Source of the DNA: Cyclobacterium qasimii M12-11B
GTDB taxonomy: Bacteria > Bacteroidota > Bacteroidia > Cytophagales > Cyclobacteriaceae
Direction of reading: 5' to 3'
Assembly: GCF_000427295.1 (NCBI RefSeq)
Contig: NZ_ATNM01000156.1
Location: forward strand, 1-64,000
Length of the DNA: 64,000 nt
Of this stretch, positions 10,188 through 20,202 are shown piece by piece; the first letter of the stretch is position 1, and each line of letters starts with the position of its first letter. The notes under the pieces are model-generated. The model ran no database searches, was not told the DNA's origin, and saw only the letters and a program-made list of their open reading frames with translations. Made by a program: the position numbers and the translations under genes.

Positions 10188-10851
10188 TTTTTTTCAGGTT
10201 TATGTTAATAACAATAATTTCTTTGACTAAAAACGATCACACCATTGATCACTATCAGTTCACCTTTACAAGTTGAATTGGTAGTGTCAGAAGACAGGCT
10301 CAGGATTGAATACGATGTTTATGAATCCAATTAAAAAAGTGGAAGTTGAGCGAATTTAACTTTTTGAAACGCTTAATCGACTTTTTTAATTATTACTCTT
10401 GAGCTTCAAATTCTAATAGTATATGCGCCTTCACTTTTCTTCTTCGTATAGCTATCTTTTTAAACAAATCAAAAATTCCTTCTTTCAAGTAGTGCCATTC
10501 AATTAAAAATCGACAAATACTGAAATATAGTACTATACTATTGACTATCAAACTTCTACAATTATAGTAATAATATAACTAAAAACATAATACTAAATTG
10601 TTAAATAATGTTTATTTAGGAAAAAGCTATGGAAATAATTCTAATTTTTAAAGTGACAAACACATCCTATTAAAATGGGAATTTTCTAAAAATTGATTTC
10701 ACTCAAGTAGAAAAGAGAAATACGGGTTATTTTTTCCCCTTACCAATCAGTGCAGTTAATCCAAACTCATTTATGGGGAAGCTTCCATTTTCAACTCCTA
10801 ATGCATCAGTGGAATGCTCACTTTTTTGGCTGAGCTTGCCAATAACCCCAA
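10188..10851. other. Intergenic region, AT-rich, 664 bp
   Basis: Upstream region of the outer-membrane receptor (left part) and flank of the transposase remnant (right part). It is very AT-rich between 10500 and 10640. The rightmost 150 bp may hold eroded 5' transposase sequence, but I found no recognisable frame. No terminal inverted repeats could be identified. Confidence 0.5.
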
Positions 10852-11358
10852 GTGCCGGATCAGTACCAAAAGATCGTAGGTGGAAGTTTTCGTAAAGCTC
10901 ACTTAGTCACTGATCGTTTTCATGTTCAAAAAATGGTCTATGATGCCGTTCAGGAAATGAGAATTTTCCATAGATGGGAGGCAATTGATCAGGAGAATAA
11001 AGAAATAGAATTAAGCAAAGAATTAAAAAAGTCATTTAATCTCAAAACTATTCAGGTCCTTGGCAAGGGACTTCCAAACGAGAAAAGTAAAAGGAGTAGC
11101 CTTCACCAAATTAGCTCCATGGTACAATGAAGTAGAAGCAGCAGGTTGTAAATCATTCAATATAGTATCTAAAACCATACAAAATGACTACACATCAATC
11201 TTCAACTTTTTGACAACCGAAGTACCAATGCTTCAGCTGAATCATTTAATGCAAAAATAAAGGCTTTTAGGACTCCATTCAGAGGAGTTACCAACATGGA
11301 ATTTCCCTTTTTAGATTGTCAAAAATTTATGCTTGAAATGAGGCTCCCCAGATTTTGA
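10852..11358 (+). pseudogene. Remnant of an ISAon1/ISL3-type DDE transposase
   Basis: The C-terminal part of a transposase, in three successive frames. 10852-11060 encodes FRKAHLVTDRFHVQKMVYD and FHRWEAIDQENKEIELSKE; about 11060-11220 encodes GVAFTKLAPWYNEVEAAG and CKSFNIVSKTIQNDYTSI; 11221-11358 encodes STNASAESFNAKIKAFR followed by PFRGVTNMEFPFL. VTDRFHVQK, and ASAESFNAKIKAFR with the last catalytic Glu, are characteristic of this family. The N-terminal half, with the first catalytic residues, and a stretch in the middle are missing, so the element is dead. It lies about 80 bp from tRNA-Pro. Confidence 0.8.
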
Positions 11359-11412
11359 GCTTGACTCAGAAACAGGTGGTTTTTTTAGAAAAAAAGATGG
11401 CTGGAAAAAAGA

Positions 11413-11439
11413 AAAGCCAGTTCGCAATGAACTGGCTTT
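11413..11439 (-). terminator. Rho-independent terminator of tRNA-Pro
   Basis: Perfect 11-bp stem AAAGCCAGTTC with 5-nt loop directly after the tRNA on the minus strand, followed by a T-rich tract (TCTTTTTTCC). Confidence 0.85.
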
Positions 11440-11440
11440 G

Positions 11441-11514
11441 TCGGGGTGGCAGGATTCGAACCTACGACCTCCTCGTCCCAAACGAGGCGCGATACCGGGC
11501 TACGCTACACCCCG
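11441..11514 (-). tRNA. tRNA-Pro(UGG)
   Basis: A 74-nt canonical cloverleaf on the minus strand. The acceptor stem CGGGGTG pairs with CACCCCG, the discriminator is A, the anticodon loop TTTGGGA gives anticodon UGG, and the T loop TTCGAAT has the stem GTAGG/CCTGC. CCA is not encoded. A strong terminator follows immediately, so it is transcribed alone. Confidence 0.96.
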
Positions 11515-11785
11515 TTGACTTATTGGGAAGACAAAAGTAAGTAAAAATTGAGTAAATCAAAAAGGATTGCACATTATTTTCAATTTATTTTAATTTTTTA
11601 TTTCGCCCTAATCTGTGTTTGAATGCTCTATAGGCATTTGTCATGGTTGTTGGGATTGCAATCACAAGGAAATCAGGTAGTTTTGAAATTTTAACATGAC
11701 GCAACAATACTTTTGTAGACTACACCGACCTGCTGAATTATTTTTAACCGCATTTCAACAGTCAATAAATATTTATCGCTAAATT

Positions 11786-12361
11786 CTACAAGGGAAATAG
11801 GTTTGTCTTGAATATTTTGATGGCAATTGAAAGTAGTATGATGCCAAATATTCTTCGTAAAATATCCAAGCCTGTCTTCCCTAGTTTTTGCTCCAGAAAA
11901 TGAGTGCTTTTCAAAACGACATATATGATACCCAGGTTTAAGATAATCCCAACTGCAATATTGGCTTGTCCAAATTCTGCCTTAAGTGTTAGGATAGTGG
12001 TCAATGTTCCTGCCCCGGCAATTAAGGGAAATGCTATGGGTACAATTGAAGTACTGGTTGAGCTTGCCTCAGGATCGGTTTTGAATATTTCAATGCCCAG
12101 GATCATCTCTGCCCCTATGACAAAGATGATCAAAGCACCGGCGATCGCAAAGTCTTCGACATCTATTCCAAACAGACTTAAAATAGATTTTCCTACTAGC
12201 AGGAAAGTCACCATCAATATCCCCGCTACAATTGTAGCCTTACCACTTTGAATATGGCCTACTTTCTTTCTAAGATTGATCACTATTGGTATTGAACCCA
12301 AAATATCAATCACAGAAAACAAAATCAGGGTAACAGATAATATTTCCTTTAAATCAAACAC
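11786..12361 (-). CDS. MarC family integral membrane protein
   Basis: 191 residues with six predicted hydrophobic segments. It matches the MarC/UPF0056 family over its length (VTLILFSVIDILGSIPIVI, GALIIFVIGAEMILGIEIF, IVPIAFPLIAGAGTLTTIL). It is an inner-membrane protein. The name comes from the E. coli mar locus, but no role in resistance has been confirmed and the function of the family is unknown. It lies 12 bp downstream of the aminotransferase gene and may be co-transcribed with it and aroQ. Confidence 0.9.
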   Translation of the reverse strand: MFDLKEILSVTLILFSVIDILGSIPIVINLRKKVGHIQSGKATIVAGILMVTFLLVGKSILSLFGIDVEDFAIAGALIIFVIGAEMILGIEIFKTDPEASSTSTSIVPIAFPLIAGAGTLTTILTLKAEFGQANIAVGIILNLGIIYVVLKSTHFLEQKLGKTGLDILRRIFGIILLSIAIKIFKTNLFPL

Positions 12362-12373
12362 TATAAACTTATT

Positions 12374-13435
12374 TTAATATGCTTTGAGAAAGACAATTAA
12401 TTTGTCAAACTCCAAATCATTCAATGCGGGGAAATTAGCAATTCTAAAGCTAGTTGGCTTTAATGGGCCATAGCCGCTACCCATTTGCATTCCATTGGCT
12501 TCAGCTTCAGATTTAATGCGTTTAATAAAGCTTTCTTCTCCCCCTACTCCTAATACTGTTCTACTTCTGGTCGCAGGATTGCTAACCAGGAAATCCAAGG
12601 CTGAGGAATTTTCAACGATGCTTTCCAAAGTCTTCATCCTTGCCTCTGTTTTTTCATGTACCTCCTTGATATTTGGCATATCAGCCAATACCCTATTCAA
12701 CAGAAAAATGCCTAGAACATTTGGGGTATAATGCGTTTGGAAATTGGCAGCATTCTCCAACATGAAATTAAGGCTGTTGTACCTTCCGTTTTCGCCTTTT
12801 TCCTTGGCCCTTTCTACGGCTTTTGGGGAAAGGATCAAAACGCCCAGACCTGCAGGCAGGCCAAAACATTTCTGAACGGATGCATACCAGATGTCAGCTA
12901 AGTTAAAATCAAGATTGATTCCCGCCATAGAGGAGGTGGTATCTATCGCTAGCATTTTGTCTGGATACTTTTCTCCAATGGCTGCTATGGTTTCATTGCT
13001 GACCTGGGTAGCGTTGGCCGTTTCGTTTTGTGTGACAGCGATGATGTCAAAATCAGACCCAATTTCCAGGTCATTTACTGCCAAGGCCGTGTTTTTGTCC
13101 AGTACCAAAGCGGCAGTATCGGGATTGATGTGCTTGGCAAAGCCAAACCATTTTTTTCCAAATGAACCGGAATAAATATGGAAAGAGGACTTTAAAACCA
13201 ATGACTGGGTAATGATTTCCCAGTTTTCTGTAGCAGAGGAAGTAAAGAGCAATTTGTAATCATTGGGAACGCCCAATTTTTCCTTGAATAGCCTTTCGGT
13301 ATCTTTATAAAGGTCCATGAAAACCGCACTGCGGTGATTGGCACTTAAGATTCCTAGTTGAAAAGCCTCCTGAAAATAGTCAGGTAGCTTGTCATGTACC
13401 TTAGATGGACCCGGAGCAAAAGTGAGTATAGCCAT
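12374..13435 (-). CDS. Class-V PLP-dependent aminotransferase, SerC-like
   Basis: 353 residues. FAPGPSKV at the N-terminus, the loop LLFTSSATENWEIITQSL, and K189 in YASVQKCFGLPAGLG as the PLP-binding lysine place it in the class-V aminotransferase fold. It is close to phosphoserine or alanine-glyoxylate aminotransferases. Bacteroidota usually carry a distinct serC, so the substrate is uncertain. The start ATG overlaps the aroQ stop codon by one base (TAATG), so the two are translationally coupled and suggest an amino-acid biosynthesis operon. Confidence 0.85.
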   Translation of the reverse strand: MAILTFAPGPSKVHDKLPDYFQEAFQLGILSANHRSAVFMDLYKDTERLFKEKLGVPNDYKLLFTSSATENWEIITQSLVLKSSFHIYSGSFGKKWFGFAKHINPDTAALVLDKNTALAVNDLEIGSDFDIIAVTQNETANATQVSNETIAAIGEKYPDKMLAIDTTSSMAGINLDFNLADIWYASVQKCFGLPAGLGVLILSPKAVERAKEKGENGRYNSLNFMLENAANFQTHYTPNVLGIFLLNRVLADMPNIKEVHEKTEARMKTLESIVENSSALDFLVSNPATRSRTVLGVGGEESFIKRIKSEAEANGMQMGSGYGPLKPTSFRIANFPALNDLEFDKLIVFLKAY

Positions 13436-13869
13436 TATGCGTTTTCTTTCTTATTGTCAATGAAATAATTCAATCCTAATTCGTAACCTTTCAATCCCAA
13501 GCCCGCAATCATGCCCACACATTCCTTGGAAATAATGCTTTTGTGGCGGAAAGTCTCTCTTTTGTAAATATTTGAAATATGTACTTCCAGAACTGGGCTG
13601 CTGATGCCTGCAATAGCATCTGAAAGGGCGACCGAAGTATGTGTATACGCACCAGCATTAATAAGGATGGCATCATGCTCAAAGCCTACTTCATGAAGCT
13701 TATTTACCAGCTCACCTTCCACATTACTTTGGTAATAGGTCAATTCCAGGTCTGGATATTTTTGAACCAGGGTTTCAAAATAATCTTCAAATGAGCGACT
13801 GCCATAAATTTCTGGCTCTCGCTTACCTAATAAATTCAAATTGGGCCCGTTAATGATCGTGATTTTCAA
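13435..13869 (-). CDS. aroQ: Type II 3-dehydroquinate dehydratase
   Basis: 144 residues, the standard length. It converts 3-dehydroquinate to 3-dehydroshikimate in the shikimate pathway, in the cytoplasm as a dodecamer. Visible motifs: INGPNLNLLGKREPEIYG with catalytic Y22 and flexible-loop R17, LINAGAYTHTS with N71, and EVHISNIYKRETFRHKS with H97. It is divergent from xerD (125 bp between starts) and coupled by TAATG to the downstream aminotransferase gene. Confidence 0.96.
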   Translation of the reverse strand: MKITIINGPNLNLLGKREPEIYGSRSFEDYFETLVQKYPDLELTYYQSNVEGELVNKLHEVGFEHDAILINAGAYTHTSVALSDAIAGISSPVLEVHISNIYKRETFRHKSIISKECVGMIAGLGLKGYELGLNYFIDNKKENA

Positions 13870-13994
13870 TGTTTGAAGGATTTAATTGACTACTAAACAG
13901 GCGCAAAGTTAAGCATTCGGAAAACAACTTAAATGGATATTCATATGTTTTTAGAAAAACTATTATTTAATACCCGCATTAAGTTAATTTTACT

Positions 13995-14897
13995 TTGTGT
14001 CTTGGGAAAAGAATAAAAGCTTTTGGTTATTACCTGAAAATTGAGCGTTCTCTAAGTGAAAACTCAATCCTGGCTTATCGACAAGATATCGATAAGCTCG
14101 CAGGGTTTTTGGCGAAAAGCTTCCCAGAAACCATGCCCAATAATGTGCAATTGTACCATCTTCGACAATTTGTAAAAGTGCTGGCTGAATTGTCCATTTC
14201 AGAGTTTTCTCAGGCGAGGATAATTTCAGGGATCAAAGCCTTTTTTAAGTTCATGTTGTATGAAGATAAAATCACTGAAAATCCCGCCGCCTTGCTCGAG
14301 GCACCCAAGCTAACACGAACATTACCTGATACCTTAAGTTATGCCGAAATAGAACAATTGTTTGAAGCAGTTCCTTTGGGGGAGCCTGAAGGACATAGAA
14401 ACAGGGCAATGATGGAGATGCTATATAGCAGCGGACTTAGGGTTTCCGAATTGACAAACCTGAAACTAAGTCAATACTATGAAGACATTGGGTTTTTGAG
14501 GATTCTTGGAAAAGGAAACAAAGAACGTTTGGTACCTATCGGAAAATCTGCTGCCAAATACCTCGCCATATACTTAAATGAAGTTAGGGCCCATCAGGTG
14601 ATTGCGGCAGGGCATGAAGACTATGCGTTTCTAAATCGGAGAGGAAAAAAACTTTCCCGGGTGATGGTGTTTTTAATCATTAAAAAAACGGTGGAAAAAG
14701 CAGGGATAAGTAAAAAGGTAAGTCCCCATACTTTCAGACACAGTTTTGCTACCCACCTTGTGGAGGGTGGGGCAGATTTAAGAGCTGTACAAGAAATGCT
14801 TGGACATGAAAGCATCACCACCACCGAGATTTATACCCATCTTGACCGGGATTACCTTAGACAAGTCTTAAATGAATTCCTTCCCGGAAAAGCTTAA
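13995..14897 (+). CDS. xerD: Tyrosine recombinase XerD
   Basis: About 300 residues. SAM-like N-terminal core-binding domain (residues about 5-90) and catalytic domain with the full set R149, K173, H245, R248, H271 and nucleophile Y280 (motifs SGLRVSELTNL, SPHTFRHSFATHL, LGHESITTTEIYTHLD). It resolves chromosome dimers at dif and decatenates with its partner XerC and FtsK. In this frame only TTG at 13995 can start it. A GTG two bases downstream opens VSWEKN in another frame, which looks more like a normal XerD N-terminus, so the first codons may hold an indel. Confidence 0.93.
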   Translation: MCLGKRIKAFGYYLKIERSLSENSILAYRQDIDKLAGFLAKSFPETMPNNVQLYHLRQFVKVLAELSISEFSQARIISGIKAFFKFMLYEDKITENPAALLEAPKLTRTLPDTLSYAEIEQLFEAVPLGEPEGHRNRAMMEMLYSSGLRVSELTNLKLSQYYEDIGFLRILGKGNKERLVPIGKSAAKYLAIYLNEVRAHQVIAAGHEDYAFLNRRGKKLSRVMVFLIIKKTVEKAGISKKVSPHTFRHSFATHLVEGGADLRAVQEMLGHESITTTEIYTHLDRDYLRQVLNEFLPGKA

Positions 14898-15142
14898 ATT
14901 TAACGGCACCTATCATTGGAAAAAGCCATTTACTGACGCTAAGTGCCGACTTGTGAAGCATTTCCTACTATTTGAAATTTTCCAGGCTTAAGTCAAAAGC
15001 ACTCCGGAATGCTGTTTTTAGCTGGTATTGGTCGATTCAGTTAAGGACTAATTGTGAAGTTCACAAATAGAGTTTACGTTAGGCATGTTTTTTGAACTGT
15101 GGACTCCTTTAAAAAATATTTTCAATAACTTTCTTCAGAACA

Positions 15143-15623
15143 ATGAAAACTACCTTCTTTTTAGGACTTATAATTTGGTTGATGACTTTACCTATGGAGG
15201 TCAGCGGTCAGGAGAGGCTAAAGAAATTGATCGGTGAGAGAGAGCGTTTGCACCTGGAATGGCAAGAATCTGAATCCCGGAAGTCAGGAATTTTTGGCAA
15301 CAGAACAAAAAAGACATGACGGTAACCAATGAATGGATGACTCGTATCTTGCAGAAAGACAATCAGATAATTGGTGAATTGGAATTGCGAAAAGACATAG
15401 AAACTTCCGAAATTGGCAATGAAAAAGAGGATTACAAATACATTGCTCAAAAGGCTGAAGAAGATATTGTAAAGCTCAAAAGAGCCCTTGAGATTAGAGA
15501 TGAGAAAATCCAGGAAGGGCTTAAGGAAAAACGCACTTATGAATGGTTGACCCTTATTTTTTTGTAAGTAGCATGGTATTGGGTTTTATGTATTCCAAAA
15601 AGAGAAGGAATAAGGTGGTATAA
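15143..15623 (+). pseudogene. Small coiled-coil membrane-anchored protein, twice frameshifted
   Basis: Three frames join end to end. 15143-15319 encodes signal peptide MKTTFFLGLIIWLMTLPMEV then SGQERLKKLIGERERLHLEW. 15316-15567 encodes a long acidic coiled coil (KDNQIIGELELRKDIETSE, EEDIVKLKRALEIRDEK). The last frame, to 15623, encodes a membrane helix and basic tail (FVSSMVLGFMYSKKRRNKVV). Adding one A to the A6 run at 15307-15312 and one T to the T7 run at 15557-15563 gives one protein of about 160 residues: exported, coiled-coil, C-terminal transmembrane anchor. I do not recognise a family. Confidence 0.6.
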
Positions 15624-15710
15624 GAATCAGAAGTATTACGGTTTTCTTTAATTTTTGTTTTATTATCCGCGGGGTTTTGATAATTTCATTTTTTAAAACC
15701 TAAAACGATT

Positions 15711-16175
15711 ATGAGTAAACTAATTATTAATAGCTTTGAAGACTTTCAAGAATACATAGGAAAAGAATTGGGAGTTTCTGAGTACCACGAAGTAACACAA
15801 GATCAGATTAATCTTTTTGCCGATGCGACCATTGATCACCAATGGATTCACACAGATCCCGAAAAAGCAAAAGCCGAAGGTGCCTTTGGTGGGACTATAG
15901 CACATGGATACCTTACCCTTTCATTGGTGCCATTTCTTTGGAACCAGATTGTGCAAGTTAACAACCTGAAAATGATGGTTAACTATGGAATCGAAAACTT
16001 ACGATTTGCCAATCCAGTGAAAGTCAACGATGAAATCCGGATGCATGCTACTCTAGCAAATATCAGTGACCTTCGAGGTACTATAAAGACGGAAATGAAA
16101 GTAAAGATTGAGATTAAAGGGGAAAGAAAACCTGCACTTGCTGCTCAATTGATTTTCCTTTACCATTTCCAGTAA
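15711..16175 (+). CDS. MaoC-like (R)-specific enoyl-CoA hydratase/dehydratase
   Basis: 154 residues with a single hot-dog fold. The hydratase-2 motif FADATIDHQWIHTDPEKA contains the catalytic Asp/His pair (D..H), and the following GTIAHGYLTLSL is the typical helix. Family members hydrate trans-2-enoyl-CoA to (R)-3-hydroxyacyl-CoA or act in related lipid pathways. It is monocistronic, 85 bp downstream of the coiled-coil gene. The substrate cannot be told from the sequence. Confidence 0.9.
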   Translation: MSKLIINSFEDFQEYIGKELGVSEYHEVTQDQINLFADATIDHQWIHTDPEKAKAEGAFGGTIAHGYLTLSLVPFLWNQIVQVNNLKMMVNYGIENLRFANPVKVNDEIRMHATLANISDLRGTIKTEMKVKIEIKGERKPALAAQLIFLYHFQ

Positions 16176-16332
16176 GCTTTATATTAAGTTTTAACACAAT
16201 TATAGATTATCCCTACAGCGCTATTTTAAGGTCTCAATCTGCTGAAAATTAGCTCAATTAATAGTTTTTGTTGTTTTAAAGTTTTATTAATTTAAAAAGG
16301 AACGTATTTTATCGTTAGGTTAAAAACAAAAA

Positions 16333-16353
16333 ACAACATCCATAGGATGCTGT
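16333..16353 (-). terminator. Terminator of the outer-membrane receptor gene
   Basis: Read on the minus strand, ACAGCATCC-TAT-GGATGTTGT forms a 9-bp stem with one G-U pair followed by TTTTTTG. It lies 33 nt after the receptor stop codon. Confidence 0.75.
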
Positions 16354-16386
16354 CTTTTCCATTTTAAAAAACCTAATCTTTACTTA

Positions 16387-18815
16387 TTAAAGTCTGTTTC
16401 TTTCTTCCGTACTACCGCTTCGTTCAGACACATTAAACTTCTCGCCCTGGGCAAACTTCCACCTAAGGGTGAAGCGAATACTTTGTATGCTGTTGTATTG
16501 ACGGACATCGGTGTTGATATTGTAAAAATCGATACCTCCTTTAAATTTCATCGTTCTGAAAATGTCAGAGCCATTCACTGTCAGGCTTAATTTTTCATCC
16601 TTAAAAGTTTTCGTTATCCCAGCATCCAACCAGCTCATCCCATTTATTTTGATTTGCCCATCCTGAAAAGGACTTCTGTAGATCCCTACCAATTCCAACT
16701 TGAAGCCTTTTGGTAAGATGATATTGTGTTGGCTTCGAAACATATAGGAAAACTGCTTTACATCCAATAAGTCTTCTCCGATTTGGGATTGGAAAGAACT
16801 CCCATTGAATTGTAACATATTGCTCGTATTGTACCATTCAGCAAACTCAACCGGTATAGTAGCCCTAAGGCCTAAATTTTGTGTTTGATCAAGGTTTCTC
16901 ATTTGAATTAGCGTGGTTCTACTGGCTTCGTCCTGAGTCAATATCTGACCGAAAGCATTTTCGGTTTGTGAATAAGTCAAAGCCAGCTGGTAGGCACCCT
17001 TGTAAATATGGTTCATCTCAATATTATTGGCGTACTGTGGCTTGAGGTTAGGGTTGCCTTCCTCTGTCGTTAGTGGGTCTATATAGAAGACAAAGGGGTT
17101 CAGCTGTCGGTAATGTGGCCGGGTGATTCTCCTGTTGACATTGTAGACAATTTGGTAGTCCTCATTCATTTTGTGTTGCAGGTATACACTTGGAAAAAAG
17201 TTGATGTATTCCTGGGTATTTACCTGAGAGGAGGTAATGGAGTTGCCCTCAATGTTTGCATATTCCGTTCTCAGTCCCATTTGGTATTCTAACTTTTCAC
17301 CAAGAGGAGCTTTGAAAGAGGCATAGGCAGCCATTACCTTCTCTTTATAAATGAAGTGATTGCTATTGGCATCGGGTAGAAAAGGACCTTCTTCCTCACT
17401 TTTTGCAATTTCAAGAATGTTATCTGATTTCACCCAACTTCCTTTTAAGCCTAATTCCAGCGTTTTGTCCTCACCTATAGGCTTAGTAAAGTCGGTTTTA
17501 GCCGTGTAAATAGCGTAAACCATGTCATTTCCTGTTTTGACCCTATTCAATCTTCCCGCTTCTTTTTCCTCATTGACCCAATAGCTATTGTTCAATAGGA
17601 TTATGCTGCTGGCATCCATATTGGAGTAATCAAAATCGACAGAGACCTTTGTGCCCAAGGTGTCAAGCTTTCCGATATAATGAAAATTCCCAAATATTCT
17701 GGCGTTCTCAAAATTTGTCTCATTTAGGGCATTTATATAGTTTAGGTCCGTGTTTTCTGGGTTCGAAATGGTGGTAAATGAGGTACCTCCATCTTCTCCG
17801 TTCTGGGTGGAGGCTTGTAAATTGACCCCTACGCTATGCTTTTCGTTGATCTGGTAATCTGTCCCTCCAGAGAAAAACAAGTTCTTGGTTAGCAACTTCA
17901 TTCTTGCCCGTTGGTCAAACTCAGAAAGACCATTTTCCAATTGAAACCTTCTCAAAAGGTCAAGTTCCATATTTCTACCCCAATGGTTGTAATTCAAACT
18001 GGCATTGGATGTCCATTTGTTTCTCTTAATATTTATCGCTCCACCTGCAGAAGGTAAATGAAGGCCATTAAACTGGCTACCAATATTTAGGTTTCCATTT
18101 ATACCATTGTAAGTATTTCTTTTCAATACCAGGTTAATAAGGCCTGCGGCACCTTCAGCATCATACTTAGCAGGAGGATTATTGATGACCTCTATGCTTT
18201 GGATATTGTCAGCAGGCATGGCCCTTAGAAAGTCTGCTAAATCTTTAGCCGACATATAAGTTTGCCTGTCATCCAGAAGTACCATCACGCCAGATTTTCC
18301 ATTTAGATTGATGTTACCATCTGCATCTACAAATACACCCGGCGACCTGCCGATGACATCCAATGCATTATTGCCTTCGGCCATAGTCGTCCCCTCAATA
18401 TTCACCACTGTTTTGTCTGCCTGAATCAATACATTTGGGCGTGCTGCACGAACTTCCACCTCGTCTAGCGCTCCCAATTCGGCATTCAGTTTTATGCTCC
18501 CGAAATTCCTGTCTTCAGCTTTTAATTGGAATCCTTCACTGATGAAATCTTCATAGCCAATAGTGGAGGCCTTGAGTTGGAGTTTGATGGTGCTATTTGT
18601 TTTTAGGGAAAAATTTCCATCTTCATCAGAAATTGTTCCTGTTATAAGTGCACGGGAGTCGATGTCCAGTAAAATCACATTTGCAAAAGGCAATGGCTTG
18701 TTTTCTTGATCGATTACCCTGCCGCTTACAGTTAATGAAGTGTGTTGGGCAGCCACGTGGCTTAATCCGAGCAAGAAAAAAAGGAAGTGGCAAAAATTAA
18801 CTTAGAGAAATACAT
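16387..18815 (-). CDS. Outer-membrane beta-barrel receptor (TonB-dependent-receptor-like), signal peptide out of frame
   Basis: The main frame runs from 18774 (TTG) to 16387, 795 residues: CarboxypepD_reg-like domain (residues about 15-95), plug (VNIEGTTMAEGNNALDVIGR, SPGVFVDADGNI), then a barrel with many aromatic strands. An ATG at 18815 opens MYFSKLIFATSFF in another frame. One more A in the A7 run at 18776-18782 joins this to LLGLSHVAAQ, giving a proper signal peptide. The stretch IEVINNPPAKYDAEGAAGLI is typical of this outer-membrane beta-barrel family. Substrate unknown. A terminator follows. Confidence 0.88.
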
Positions 18816-18969
18816 GGTTTTAAATATTGAATTGTTCAGATCAATTCAATGGGAAAAAGGTGCCAAAACCAAAAATACTATTAAGTACCTGATAATGAAA
18901 GGAATAAAAAATTGAGTGTTTAATAGACTGTCTCGGAAGTGAACACTTTTTATGTTCGATTTGGACACA

Positions 18970-19005
18970 AAAAAGCCTCCAATGTTTAAACAAAGGAGGC
19001 TTTTT
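18970..19005 (-). terminator. Terminator of the superoxide dismutase gene
   Basis: An 11-bp perfect stem AAAAAGCCTCC with 14-nt loop, 22 nt after the sod stop codon. On the minus strand it ends in TTTTTT. Confidence 0.85.
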
Positions 19006-19026
19006 CAAATCTTTAATAACTATGAT

Positions 19027-19632
19027 TTATTTGGCAGCAGCAAATCTTTTAGCTACTTCCTCCCAGTTTACTACATTCCAGAATGCAGCAATATAATCTG
19101 GTCTTCTGTTTTGGTAGTTAAGGTAGTAAGCATGTTCCCAAACATCCAAACCTAAGATTGGTGTTCCTTTGCTTTCAGCCACGTCCATTACAGGGTTGTC
19201 CTGATTTGGAGTAGAGCTAACAACTAATTCACCATTGCTTACGCTTAGCCAAGCCCATCCAGAACCAAATCTAGTAGCAGCAGCATTTGAAAATTCTTCT
19301 TTGAATTTATCAAAAGAGCCAAACTTTTTGTCAATGGCAGCAGCTAAATCACCACTAGGCTTACCTCCTCCGTTTGGAGAAAGAACAGTCCAGAAAAGAG
19401 AATGGTTAAAGTGTCCTCCTCCATTGTTTCTTACACCTGCAGGTGCAGAAGAAACATTTTTCATTAGCTCTTCTAAGCTTTTTGATTCAAATTCAGTGCC
19501 TTTAATAGCATCGTTTAATTTGGTTACATAGGCGTTATGATGTTTGCCATGGTGGATTTCCATGGTTTTTGCATCAATATTCGGTTCCAATGCATTTTTT
19601 TCATAAGGTAAACTAGGAAGTTCAAAAGCCAT
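19027..19632 (-). CDS. Fe/Mn superoxide dismutase
   Basis: 201 residues, standard length. It dismutates superoxide to H2O2 and O2 in the cytoplasm (no signal peptide). Metal ligands H27, H77, D163 and H167 are in place, with the signature DVWEHAYY at 163-170. MEIHHGKHH and [10 protein letters not shown] are typical. [19 protein letters not shown] leans towards the Mn or cambialistic type, but the metal cannot be fixed from sequence. It is monocistronic with its own terminator. Confidence 0.96.
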   Translation of the reverse strand: MAFELPSLPYEKNALEPNIDAKTMEIHHGKHHNAYVTKLNDAIKGTEFESKSLEELMKNVSSAPAGVRNNGGGHFNHSLFWTVLSPNGGGKPSGDLAAAIDKKFGSFDKFKEEFSNAAATRFGSGWAWLSVSNGELVVSSTPNQDNPVMDVAESKGTPILGLDVWEHAYYLNYQNRRPDYIAAFWNVVNWEEVAKRFAAAK

Positions 19633-19748
19633 TTTTTTTCTATTTTAGGTTAAACATTTAAATAAGTTGATGGTTGTGGGTCCCTATTAAAAAACCTATT
19701 CTATAAACCATCAAACATTAAAAAAGGTTCTTTTATTCCTTTGAATCT

Positions 19749-20192
19749 CTAATTTCTTAGATTTTTAAAAAATGTTTGCAATAAATCTTTGGATTCTTCC
19801 TGCAATATTCCGCTATGCAGTTTAGTTTTAGGGTGTATGATAGAAATGTCTGTTTTGGAGAATCCACGCTTAGGATCAGATGCAGCAAAATGTAATTCAC
19901 CAAGTTGGGCCCAAAAACAAGCGCCTGCACACATGATACAAGGTTCCAGGGTTACGTACAATTTGCATTCGGGCAGGTACTTGGCACCGAGCGCATTTGA
20001 GGCGGCTGTGATGGCCAGTATCTCCGCATGCGCAGTAACATCGGTTAATTTTTCCGTTTGGTTATAAGCTTTAGCAATCACCCTGTTTTTAACCACTATC
20101 ACGGCCCCAACAGGGATCTCTCCCTCATCTGCAGCAATTCTTGCTTGCTTGAGGGCCTCATTCATCCAGTATTCATCTGAAAACAATTCCAA
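19749..20192 (-). CDS. tadA: tRNA-specific adenosine deaminase TadA / nucleoside deaminase
   Basis: 147 residues. Zinc site HAE (H55, catalytic proton shuttle E57) and PCIMC (C85, C88) with the fold of the CMP/dCMP deaminase family. VTLEPCIMCAGACFWAQL, and its being the only such gene in the window, fit TadA, which converts A34 to inosine in tRNA-Arg(ACG). A general nucleoside (guanine) deaminase of the same family is possible. It follows the PiT-like gene by 10 bp and is probably co-transcribed. Confidence 0.85.
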   Translation of the reverse strand: MELFSDEYWMNEALKQARIAADEGEIPVGAVIVVKNRVIAKAYNQTEKLTDVTAHAEILAITAASNALGAKYLPECKLYVTLEPCIMCAGACFWAQLGELHFAASDPKRGFSKTDISIIHPKTKLHSGILQEESKDLLQTFFKNLRN

Positions 20193-20202
20193 TATTTCGT
20201 TT

